A program made the translations under genes and the position numbers. A stretch of DNA of 59,900 nt, taken from the NCBI RefSeq assembly GCF_000281975.1, contig NZ_AKKE01000079.1, forward strand, positions 1 through 59,900, read 5' to 3'. The notes beneath the pieces were generated by a model that was not told the DNA's origin, did no database searches, and worked only from the letters and a program-made list of their open reading frames with translations. Shown here piece by piece: positions 11,913 through 18,783 of this stretch (within the stretch, counting starts at the first letter, position 1; every line of letters begins with the position of its first letter). Source of the stretch: Novosphingobium sp. AP12 (GTDB lineage: Bacteria; Pseudomonadota; Alphaproteobacteria; Sphingomonadales; Sphingomonadaceae).

Positions 11913-11956
11913 AAAAAACGCCGTCCGGATCCGTCCGGGCGGCGTTTTTGTTTTGT
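11913..11956 (+). terminator. Rho-independent terminator after secA
   Basis: AAAAAACGCCGTCCGG and CCGTCCGGGCGGCGTTTTTG form a long GC stem flanked by A and T runs, about 20 bases after the secA stop. A textbook intrinsic terminator. Confidence 0.92.
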
Positions 11957-11987
11957 CGATCAATGACTTCGACCGGCACGCAGGAGA

Positions 11988-12017
11988 CGAAGTAAACTTT
12001 TGCTTATTTCGAAGTAA
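11988..12017 (+). repeat. CGAAGTAA direct repeat pair with 22-bp period
   Basis: CGAAGTAA occurs at 11988-11995 and again at 12010-12017, start to start 22 bp, on the same face of the helix. The second copy is part of a near-palindrome at 12002-12019 (GCTTA...TAAGC around TTCGAA). TTACTTC at 12094-12100 is an inverted copy and TTACTTTCG at 12081-12089 a relaxed one. They probably bind a regulator of the autotransporter gene. Confidence 0.5.
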
Positions 12018-12027
12018 GCTAACCACA

Positions 12028-12046
12028 ATTATGTGCCGCACATAAT
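12028..12046 (+). promoter_or_regulatory. Perfect 19-bp palindrome upstream of the autotransporter
   Basis: ATTATGTGC and GCACATAAT flank a single central C with no mismatch. It sits about 110 bp before the autotransporter start in an AT-rich stretch that contrasts with the GC-rich surroundings. It looks like a dimeric repressor or activator site; the protein is not identifiable from sequence. Confidence 0.55.
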
Positions 12047-12058
12047 ATAACGGGCGTT

Positions 12059-12084
12059 GTAATCATTCTGACAGCACTGATTAC
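12059..12084 (+). repeat. Inverted repeat GTAATCA/TGATTAC
   Basis: GTAATCA (12059-12065) and TGATTAC (12078-12084) are perfect 7-bp arms with a 12-bp spacer, so equivalent bases are about two helical turns apart. It lies between the 19-bp palindrome and the likely core promoter of the autotransporter gene. Confidence 0.45.
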
Positions 12085-12120
12085 TTTCGAGGGTTACTTC
12101 TATGTATTAGTCCCTAAGTC

Positions 12121-12138
12121 AGAGGCGGCAGAGCCTCT
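12121..12138 (+). promoter_or_regulatory. 5' UTR hairpin before the autotransporter start
   Basis: AGAGGC (12121-12126) pairs with GCCTCT (12133-12138) around GGCAGA. The strong Shine-Dalgarno GAGGGGG lies just downstream (12142-12148), with ATG at 12154, so the hairpin would leave the ribosome site open and could stabilise the mRNA. Confidence 0.35.
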
Positions 12139-12153
12139 CATGAGGGGGAAATC

Positions 12154-14880
12154 ATGTTTGCAAGTGCGACACTTAACTCGTCCGGTACGAAGTGGGCCGT
12201 CAGCGCGGCGGCTCTCGGTTTCTCGCTGGCGCTGGCGGCGCCGGGTGCGGCGCAGACGGTCGTCAATCCCGGTTTCGAGACTGGCGACGCCAGTGGCTGG
12301 ACACTCAGCGGCGGCACCTGGACCGACGTCAGCGTATGGCCCCCGGTGGACTCGACCTGGGCCGGTGCGCCGAACTCGGTCACGATCACCAATGCGGGTG
12401 ACTTCGATCCCTTCACCAGCGCGCCGACCGTGTTCGCGGGCAATCACGCGATCCGCCTGAACGACGCGAACCCGAACTACGGGGTCACCGCGCTGGCGCA
12501 GACGGTCAACGGCTATGCCGGCAACAAGCTCTATTACGCCTGGAACGCCGTGCTCGAGCCGTCGCACGGGCCGACCGACAGCCCCTCGTTCATCATCAAG
12601 GTGGTCGACAAGACGACCGGCAAGGTGATCAACAACATCGCCTACAGTGCCTATACCGCGCAGAACACCACGATCTTCCGCACCGCCGGCCGCTACGTGA
12701 CCAGCGACTGGAAGGTCGAGGACATCGACATGATCGCGGGCCACGACTACGATCTGCTGTTCGTCGCGCTCGACTGTCCCTACGGCGCTCACTCGGGCTA
12801 CGTCTATGTCGACGGCTTCGGCGACATCATCCCAGCCGCCAACGCCAACGTGGGCTTCGACCCCGCCACCGACATCACCCGCGGCGCCGAAGTGCTGATC
12901 CCGATCCCGGGAGGCGGCGCGGTGGTCCCCGACATCGACCTCGCCAAGGCGTTCTACACCACCACTGAGCTGAATGACGGCGACGTGAACCCGAACTTCG
13001 TGGGCGGTACGCTGCAGTTCGCCTCCGCCGGCGACGTGTCTACCGCGCTGACGGTGCAGACGCAGGGCGGCACAATCGACACCAATGGTCTCGACGTGGG
13101 CCTGAGCGGGGGCCTCACCGGGCCGGGCGGCATGATCAAGACCGGGGAGGGTACGCTGACGCTCTCGGGTGCGATCAGCACCATCAACGAAACCTTCGCG
13201 GTCCAGCAGGGCACTCTGGCCGTCAATTCCGCGCTGTCGAGCCTGGATGTCACCGTCGCGTCCGGAGCGACTCTCAAGGGCACCGGCACGATCGTCGCCG
13301 ACGTTGCAGTCGGTGCGGCGGGGAGGCTCGCGCCCGGCAACAGCCCTGGCACCCTGGTCGTCGCAGCGGGCGACGTGACGTTCGACGATGCCGCCCGCTT
13401 CGAAGTCGAGATCGACGGGCGGACCTACAACCCCGCGGGCGGCGCTGGCACCTACGACCGGCTCGCGCTGTCGTCCGGTGCGACGTTCCAGCCCAACGGC
13501 ATCCTGGCGCCGACGCTGCGCGGCATCACCGGCGGGAACAACACCTACACGCCGGCGGTGGGCGACACGTTCACCGTGGTCGAGGGGGGAGCGGTAGGCT
13601 CGGGGGCGTTCGATTCGGTGGTCCAGCCGGCAACGGGCCTGGCGGCGAACACGCGGTTCGACGTCATCTACCGCCCGACCAGCGTCACCATCGCGACGAC
13701 CCCGGGCAGCTTCGCGTCTTACGGAGCCTCGGCCGGATGGAAGGTCAACGCCGTCTCGGCTGCCGAGGGCCTCGATCCCTTCCGCCCGGCTGCTGGTGCA
13801 CGGGCGGGCGCATTCTTCCCGCTGTTCGACGGGCTCTACGGGATGGACGGCGGCGATCTCGGCTATGCCTTCTCGCAGATCAGCGGCGAGATCCATGCCA
13901 ACACCATGCAGATGGCGCAGGCATCCGCGCAGGACGTCAGCCGCATCGCGCTCGGTGCGGCGCAGGAACCCTGGGGCTGCCCGCCGGAGGTCCAGACGCC
14001 GGGCGAATTCACCGAGCCTCCGCCGGAAGGCGCCGCCGACGGCTGCGGCATCACGTCGGCCAGCAAGGGCGCGACCGTCTGGGGGCGTTACCTCGGCCAG
14101 TCGACCGACGTGGGCGAGGACGACATCGCCTATGGCTATGGCCGATCGGCCAAGGGGCTCATCGCGGGCGTCAGCGTCGTCAATGTCGACGGAACCCGGC
14201 TCGGCGTCGGCGGCAGCTACAGCAACGGCGACATGAACAGCGACGTGAGCAGCAGCGCCGAGATCGATACCGCGTCGGTGTTCGCCTATGGCGCCCACCG
14301 CTTCGGGAGCATCACGATCGGCGGCGTCATCGGTTGGAACCAGGCCGACGTCGATACCGTGAGCAACGTCTCGCTCACCACCGGCAACCTGCAGGCGACG
14401 GATGGCTACAAGATCGAGACCTGGACCGGGGCGCTCGATGCGCGGCTGGACGTACCGGTCGGAGCGCGTTCGGTCTTCCGTCCGGTCGTGGGCATGGAAT
14501 TCGCCAAGACCAGTTCGGACGGCGTCGCCGAAACGGGTCCGGCGACGATCGCCCTGGTGCTGCCCAAGGAAAAGTGGACCAGCGTTCGCACGAAGCTGGG
14601 CGGCGAGTTCGCGGTCGGCGTGGGCAATCCGGTCGAGTTCGGGTTGTTCGCCAACTGGTATCACGAGCTCAACGACACGACAGCCGTCCGCACCGCGCAG
14701 CTCGGCGCGGCGAACTGGGTGGTCTCCAGCGTCGATGCGGACAAGGATACCATCGAGGGCGGCGCGCTGCTCGGGCTGAAGCTGAACAACGCCATCAAGT
14801 TCCGCTTCGAGTATGCCATCCTGCGCAACGGCGAATACCACACCGACCGCGCGTCGGCGGGGGTTGCGATCAAGTTCTGA
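12154..14880 (+). CDS. Autotransporter with DUF642-like passenger and autotransporter-associated repeat
   Basis: This 908-residue type Va secreted protein has, in order: a signal peptide (core LGFSLALAAPGAAQ, cut near residue 34); an N-terminal beta-rich domain opening with VVNPGFETGDASGWTLSGG (about 36-230), the NPGFE..GW pattern of DUF642/carbohydrate-binding-like domains; an autotransporter-associated beta-helix repeat (GGMIKTGEGTLTLSGAIST, about 327-345) and the LAPGNSPGTLVV element (about 391-402); and a C-terminal beta-barrel of about 270 residues ending in Phe (VAIKF), the usual barrel signature. The passenger role (adhesion or polysaccharide binding) is inference. It has its own complex promoter region and no partner gene. 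The start is set by GAGGGGG and the signal peptide. Confidence 0.9.
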   Translation: MFASATLNSSGTKWAVSAAALGFSLALAAPGAAQTVVNPGFETGDASGWTLSGGTWTDVSVWPPVDSTWAGAPNSVTITNAGDFDPFTSAPTVFAGNHAIRLNDANPNYGVTALAQTVNGYAGNKLYYAWNAVLEPSHGPTDSPSFIIKVVDKTTGKVINNIAYSAYTAQNTTIFRTAGRYVTSDWKVEDIDMIAGHDYDLLFVALDCPYGAHSGYVYVDGFGDIIPAANANVGFDPATDITRGAEVLIPIPGGGAVVPDIDLAKAFYTTTELNDGDVNPNFVGGTLQFASAGDVSTALTVQTQGGTIDTNGLDVGLSGGLTGPGGMIKTGEGTLTLSGAISTINETFAVQQGTLAVNSALSSLDVTVASGATLKGTGTIVADVAVGAAGRLAPGNSPGTLVVAAGDVTFDDAARFEVEIDGRTYNPAGGAGTYDRLALSSGATFQPNGILAPTLRGITGGNNTYTPAVGDTFTVVEGGAVGSGAFDSVVQPATGLAANTRFDVIYRPTSVTIATTPGSFASYGASAGWKVNAVSAAEGLDPFRPAAGARAGAFFPLFDGLYGMDGGDLGYAFSQISGEIHANTMQMAQASAQDVSRIALGAAQEPWGCPPEVQTPGEFTEPPPEGAADGCGITSASKGATVWGRYLGQSTDVGEDDIAYGYGRSAKGLIAGVSVVNVDGTRLGVGGSYSNGDMNSDVSSSAEIDTASVFAYGAHRFGSITIGGVIGWNQADVDTVSNVSLTTGNLQATDGYKIETWTGALDARLDVPVGARSVFRPVVGMEFAKTSSDGVAETGPATIALVLPKEKWTSVRTKLGGEFAVGVGNPVEFGLFANWYHELNDTTAVRTAQLGAANWVVSSVDADKDTIEGGALLGLKLNNAIKFRFEYAILRNGEYHTDRASAGVAIKF

Positions 14881-14991
14881 GCGGCCGGAACGACCCGTTT
14901 GGATAGGGGGCGCGGTGCAAGCCGCGTCCCCGTTCGCATGTCGGAGCGATCCGGTTTTGCGACGAATGGCGCGGGCTTCTCGGAGCCCCGC

Positions 14992-15017
14992 GAAACCCCG
15001 GCGCGTCCGTCCTCGTT
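14992..15017 (+). promoter_or_regulatory. Sigma-EcfG-like general stress promoter
   Basis: GAAACC (14992-14997), 16 bases, then CGTT (15014-15017). The alphaproteobacterial EcfG consensus is GGAAC(C)-N16/17-CGTT, so only one base differs. The start codon of the stress-type SDR gene is 22 bases downstream with GGAAAGGAG between. Confidence 0.5.
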
Positions 15018-15038
15018 CCATGGGGAAAGGAGACCGCC

Positions 15039-15890
15039 ATGACCGAAACCATCGAGATGATCCATGAAGACGGCCTGCCCGGCAACGAGAGCACTCTCGA
15101 GCCCAAGCCTGAATGGCAGCCGCGCTATCCGGGCTCGGGACGCCTGACCGGCAAGGTCGCCATTGTCACCGGCGCCGACAGTGGCATCGGCCGCGCCGTG
15201 GCGGCGCTCTATGCCCGCGAGGGGGCGGACGTGGCCATCGTCTACCTGCTCGAAGACGAGGACGCGGCTGAGACCAGGCGCATCGTCGAGGCCGAGGGCC
15301 GCCGCGCCATCACCGTGAAGGCTGACGTGGGCTCGCGTGAGATGTGCGACAATATCGTCGAAGAGACGCTGGCCGCGTTCGGCAGGATCGACATCGTCGT
15401 CAACAACGCCGGCGAGCAGCATCCCGACGAGGACATCACCGACATTTCCGAGGAGCAGCTGCGCCGCACGTTCCAGACCAACATCTTCGGGATGTTCTTC
15501 ATGGTCCAGGCGGCGCGCCCGCACCTGAAGTCGGGCGCCGCGATCGTCAATTGCACCAGCGTGACGATGTACAAGGGCAGCAAGGAACTGCTCGACTACA
15601 GCTCGACCAAGGGCGCGATCACCGCTTTCACGCGCTCGCTTTCGGAGAACCTGATCGCGGACGGCATCCGCGTGAACGCCGTCGCGCCGGGTCCGATCTG
15701 GACGCCCCTCAACCCCTGCGGCGGCGCGAGCGAGGAGAAGCTGGAGCACTTCGGCGAAAGCACCCCGATGGGCCGGCCCGGCCAGCCCAACGAAGTGGCG
15801 CCTTCGTTCCTGTTCCTGGCGTGCGAAGACGCCAGCTACATGAGCGGCCAGGTCCTCCATCCCAACGGCGGCATCATCGTCAACGGATAG
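15039..15890 (+). CDS. SDR family oxidoreductase, YghA/general stress protein 39 type
   Basis: This 283-residue NAD(P)-dependent short-chain dehydrogenase belongs to the extended-N-terminus YghA/YdaD-like group. The Rossmann motif is TGADSGIGRAVAALYAREGADV (about residue 45-66), the structural NNAGEQHPDEDITDIS is near 120, and the catalytic Ser/Tyr/Lys set sits in NCTSVTMY and YSSTKGAI (about 185-195). The C terminus SGQVLHPNGGIIVNG is typical. The substrate is unknown. The gene is followed after 19 bp by a small basic stress-type protein, and an EcfG-like promoter precedes it, so the pair is probably part of the general stress response. Confidence 0.9.
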   Translation: MTETIEMIHEDGLPGNESTLEPKPEWQPRYPGSGRLTGKVAIVTGADSGIGRAVAALYAREGADVAIVYLLEDEDAAETRRIVEAEGRRAITVKADVGSREMCDNIVEETLAAFGRIDIVVNNAGEQHPDEDITDISEEQLRRTFQTNIFGMFFMVQAARPHLKSGAAIVNCTSVTMYKGSKELLDYSSTKGAITAFTRSLSENLIADGIRVNAVAPGPIWTPLNPCGGASEEKLEHFGESTPMGRPGQPNEVAPSFLFLACEDASYMSGQVLHPNGGIIVNG

Positions 15891-15909
15891 TGCGGAAAGG
15901 AGAGAAGCC

Positions 15910-16209
15910 ATGCCACGCGGCGACAAGAGCAGCTACACCGACAAGCAGAAACGCAAGGCCGAGCATATCGAGGAAGGCTACGAGGATCGTGGGCTGCCCA
16001 GGAAGGAAGCCGAATCGCGTGCATGGGCCACGGTCAACAAGGAGTCGGGCGGCGGCAACAAGTCCGGGTCGGGCCGGGGCAGGAAGGATACCCACGTCTC
16101 CTCCTCACGCGGAGGCAAGGCGCACAAGTCCAGCTCGCCCGAACAGCGCTCGGCGGCGGCCCGCAAGGGCTGGGAGACACGGCGCAGGAAGCAGGCGGGC
16201 GGTTCGTAG
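15910..16209 (+). CDS. Small basic KGG/plasmid-stabilization-annotated protein
   Basis: This 99-residue, highly charged, probably disordered protein begins MPRGDKSSYTDKQKRKAEHI and contains EEGYEDRGLPRKEAESRAWATVN, a Gly/Ser-rich middle and a basic tail AARKGWETRRRKQAGGS. Databases often call such proteins plasmid stabilization protein, but nothing here points to plasmid maintenance. The composition and pairing with a stress-type SDR suggest a desiccation- or DNA-associated stress protein. It starts 19 bp after the SDR stop with GGAAAGGAG as ribosome site, so the two are co-transcribed. Confidence 0.8.
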   Translation: MPRGDKSSYTDKQKRKAEHIEEGYEDRGLPRKEAESRAWATVNKESGGGNKSGSGRGRKDTHVSSSRGGKAHKSSSPEQRSAAARKGWETRRRKQAGGS

Positions 16210-16219
16210 GGCTTCGGCG

Positions 16220-17338
16220 TCAGGCGGCGATGCGCGCCCGGCCGCGAGCCTTGGCCTCGTATAGCGACATGTCGGCACGCCGGATCGCGTGGATGAGCGA
16301 GGCTTCGCCGGCCAGCACTTCGCCGATCCCCATGCTGACGCTCCAGCCGGACTGGGTTTCTCCGACGGCGCGCAGTCGCTCCAGCAAGACGGCGGCGAAG
16401 GCGTGGGCATCCCCCGCGGGCGGCAGCAGCACGACGAACTCGTCGCCGCCGAGCCGGGCTGCCTGTCCGTCGCAGACGATAGCCATATCGCGCGCCTCGC
16501 GCCCGACAGCCACAAGCACGTCGTCGCCGGCGGCATGGCCGAAGCGGTCGTTGATGCTCTTGAAGTGGTCGACGTCTATCGCGATCGCGGCAGCGCCCGC
16601 CGCCGCGAACCCGGGCGCGATATGATCGAGCCCGGCACGGTTCCAGGTCCCCGTGAGCGGATCGCGCAGCGCCGCATCGCGCAGTTGCCGCTGGACATGC
16701 TCGACGGGGATGGAGAGCAGGCCGAGGTTCAACACGCCGAGCAGCACCTGGTCCGATAGCATCGCCAGCAGCGCCACCCACTCGGCGCCCGGAAGCGCGA
16801 GGATCGTCACGATGATCGAGAGGACGTAGGCCGGCAGGTAACCCAGCATCGCGAGACCCGCCATGCGCCGTCCTGCCGACTGCGAGGCGCCGCAGTCGAA
16901 GCCCAGCATCAGTCCGCACAGACCCATCGACAGCGACAGGCCAAGGGCATCCCCCAGCGTTTGCAAGGTTCCGTTGGACGCGGCCCATCCCAGATCGGCG
17001 GCCGCGATCGGCAATCCGTGCCCCAGGGCAGCCCCGAGGATCGGGATCGCCATCCAGCCCGCAAGCGGCCGCTTGCCGTCGAGCAGGTTGGCACCCACCA
17101 CCGGCAACACATTGGTCAGTCCCAACAGGGCATAAAGCGCGGTGACGGTCGCCGATGATCCGGGCGGCGTCATCGAGAATGCGAGGATCGCTCCGCCGTA
17201 AAGCAGCGAGGACAGCCCCCACATCGCCAAGTGCCGCTCGCTCCGATTGCGCAGCCACAGCGTCGTGAAGACGAGGCCGAACGCGGAGGAGGCCAGGATG
17301 CTGCAAAGGCGGAGTGTATCGACGTCTGGAAACTGCAT
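16220..17338 (-). CDS. Membrane-bound diguanylate cyclase (GGDEF)
   Basis: This 372-residue inner-membrane protein makes cyclic di-GMP from two GTP. About six hydrophobic segments fill residues 5-205, then the GGDEF domain starts at LRDPLTGTWNRAGLDHI, continues through AIDVDHFKSINDRFGHAAGDDVL and has the intact catalytic loop RLGGDEFVVLLP. No RxxD inhibitory site is seen five residues before GGDEF, so product inhibition by the classical I-site is unlikely. A longer reading runs back into the neighbouring tRNA; the ATG at 17338 (MQFPDVDTLRL) was chosen because it begins right before the first membrane segment. It is a single gene, convergent with the small basic protein gene. Confidence 0.92.
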   Translation of the reverse strand: MQFPDVDTLRLCSILASSAFGLVFTTLWLRNRSERHLAMWGLSSLLYGGAILAFSMTPPGSSATVTALYALLGLTNVLPVVGANLLDGKRPLAGWMAIPILGAALGHGLPIAAADLGWAASNGTLQTLGDALGLSLSMGLCGLMLGFDCGASQSAGRRMAGLAMLGYLPAYVLSIIVTILALPGAEWVALLAMLSDQVLLGVLNLGLLSIPVEHVQRQLRDAALRDPLTGTWNRAGLDHIAPGFAAAGAAAIAIDVDHFKSINDRFGHAAGDDVLVAVGREARDMAIVCDGQAARLGGDEFVVLLPPAGDAHAFAAVLLERLRAVGETQSGWSVSMGIGEVLAGEASLIHAIRRADMSLYEAKARGRARIAA

Positions 17339-17440
17339 CACGGCCCCTCGGATGACCGTAGTGCCTTGCCAGGAAAGTGTTAAAATTCCCGTCACTGTGC
17401 AGGGCCCTGCAACTTGGCGATGATTTCGGGAAAAGGCCGT

Positions 17441-17517
<77 letters not shown>

Positions 17518-17571
17518 ACCTTACGGGCGTCGATGGTCTGTCGCCCAGTGGAGGCGACAAATGTCCGGCAT

Positions 17572-17647
17572 TGGTGGGCCCGGCAGGATTCGAACCCGCG
17601 ACCTAGCCGTTATGAGCGGCCAGCTCTAACCGCTGAGCTACAGGCCC
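17572..17647 (-). tRNA. tRNA with CAT anticodon, probably tRNA-Ile2 (or elongator Met)
   Basis: The cloverleaf on the minus strand has acceptor GGGCCTG/CGGGCCC (one G-T wobble), D arm AGCTCAGCGGTTAGAGC, anticodon loop CTCATAA with CAT, TTCGAAT and encoded CCA; it is 76 bases long. The pattern after the anticodon arm (TAGGTCGC) looks more like lysidine-type tRNA-Ile2 than elongator Met, but the sequence alone does not settle it. Confidence 0.85.
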
Positions 17648-17725
17648 ACCGTACCGGACCCGGCCCCATCGACGGGGCCGGACGGATGCGCGTTAGCTTG
17701 GGAGTCGCGTCGACGCAAGCGCGCT

Positions 17726-18730
17726 CTAGTCGACTTTCACCGACGCCGTGATGTCCGCGACGCTGGTCGGCCTGACGCCGCGTTTTTCCAGATGGGCGAA
17801 CAGGGCGCGCCACCAGTCGTAGAGCGCATCCAGGTCGGCTTCACTGCGCACATATGGCGTGTGTCCGGGTGCCAGCGAGGGGCTGTGGAACGAGAACACC
17901 AGCACCGGCAGGCCCTCGTCGATCGCGATGTCGACGCCGCGCAGCGCTTCCTCGGCGGTGATGCCCTCGGGCGTCAGCGGAATACGCTCGAGCAGGCCGG
18001 TCCGCGCGAGCACGCCGCGCACCTGCGGGGCACGCCACAGGTGGGGATAAATGACATTGCCGACCTGCCGCAGCGGGCCCCAGTAAACCGTCGTGAGGGG
18101 CAGTTCGAGCAGGCGGTGCTCCGGGTCGACCCAATAGGGGCGCAGCGGATGTTCGCGGTAATTGGGGCCGCCGGTTCCGCTGTAGTCCCAGCGCGCACGT
18201 ACCGAGGTGTCGATCGTGATGCCGCATTCGCGCAGGATTTCGGCGGTGCGCGGCCCCAGGCCATAGCGTCCCGCACGGTAGATCAGTGGTGCGACGCCGA
18301 ACGCGCTTTCGATCCTGTCGCGCAGCATGCGCAGCTTTTCCCGTTCAAGTTCGAAGGGAAGATTGCCCGCGAAGCTGTTGAATTCGCTGACCTGCTCGGT
18401 GAACGGCGGGCTGACCCAGGGGTGCAATTGCACGCCCACTTCGGCCGTGCCGCGCGTGACCGCCTCGCCGATCGCCTCTGTGGCGAAGGAGGAGCAGGCG
18501 ACCGGCCAGTCGATGAGGTAGCTCGGGACGACGCCGAAGCCCTCGCAGAACTCCTGGAACTTGCGCAGGGCTGGCACGGTGACGAGGCTGTGCTTCTCCC
18601 GGTCGAGCGGGGCCGACCAGTCGAACTCTTCCTCGGTGTCGACAGTCACTATGAAGCGCTGGCCGAAGCCCTTGCCGAAGGTAGCGAAGGACTGCTTGCC
18701 GGGCAGCTCCAGGAGATTGGGTCCTGGCAA
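17726..18730 (-). CDS. Polysaccharide deacetylase family protein (WalW-like)
   Basis: This 334-residue protein resembles the polysaccharide deacetylase/WalW group. Visible family features are the opening RFIVTVDTEEEFDWSAPL with the metal-site Asp near residue 31, QLHPWVSPPF (His near 100), YRAGRYGLGPRTAEILRECG (about 170-189) and the C-terminal VFSFHSPSLAPGHTPY (His near 285). It probably acts on a cell-surface polysaccharide; there is no signal peptide. The only plausible start is a TTG at 18730, preceded by GAGGGGAAAG; no in-frame ATG lies near the N terminus. It follows the histidine kinase gene by 53 bp on the same strand, so the two may be co-expressed. Confidence 0.85.
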   Translation of the reverse strand: MPGPNLLELPGKQSFATFGKGFGQRFIVTVDTEEEFDWSAPLDREKHSLVTVPALRKFQEFCEGFGVVPSYLIDWPVACSSFATEAIGEAVTRGTAEVGVQLHPWVSPPFTEQVSEFNSFAGNLPFELEREKLRMLRDRIESAFGVAPLIYRAGRYGLGPRTAEILRECGITIDTSVRARWDYSGTGGPNYREHPLRPYWVDPEHRLLELPLTTVYWGPLRQVGNVIYPHLWRAPQVRGVLARTGLLERIPLTPEGITAEEALRGVDIAIDEGLPVLVFSFHSPSLAPGHTPYVRSEADLDALYDWWRALFAHLEKRGVRPTSVADITASVKVD

Positions 18731-18783
18731 AAACTTTCCCCTCTGCGGGTCGCATCCGTCAGAATGACAGGGTTCTTAGCGCT

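Noticed and set aside
12100..15021. A 973-residue open frame antisense to the autotransporter
   Set aside because: It is the shadow of codon bias in a GC-rich gene; no motif, no ribosome site, and the plus strand has signal peptide and barrel.
16031..16199. The small basic protein as evidence of plasmid origin
   Set aside because: The database-style name is misleading; the neighbours are chromosomal stress-type genes and no replication or partition gene is present.
17541..17562. TGTCGCC/GGCGACA inverted repeat between two tRNAs, sharing the core of the 21-bp array
   Set aside because: Seven-base GC-rich matches are expected by chance in this composition; kept only as a note.
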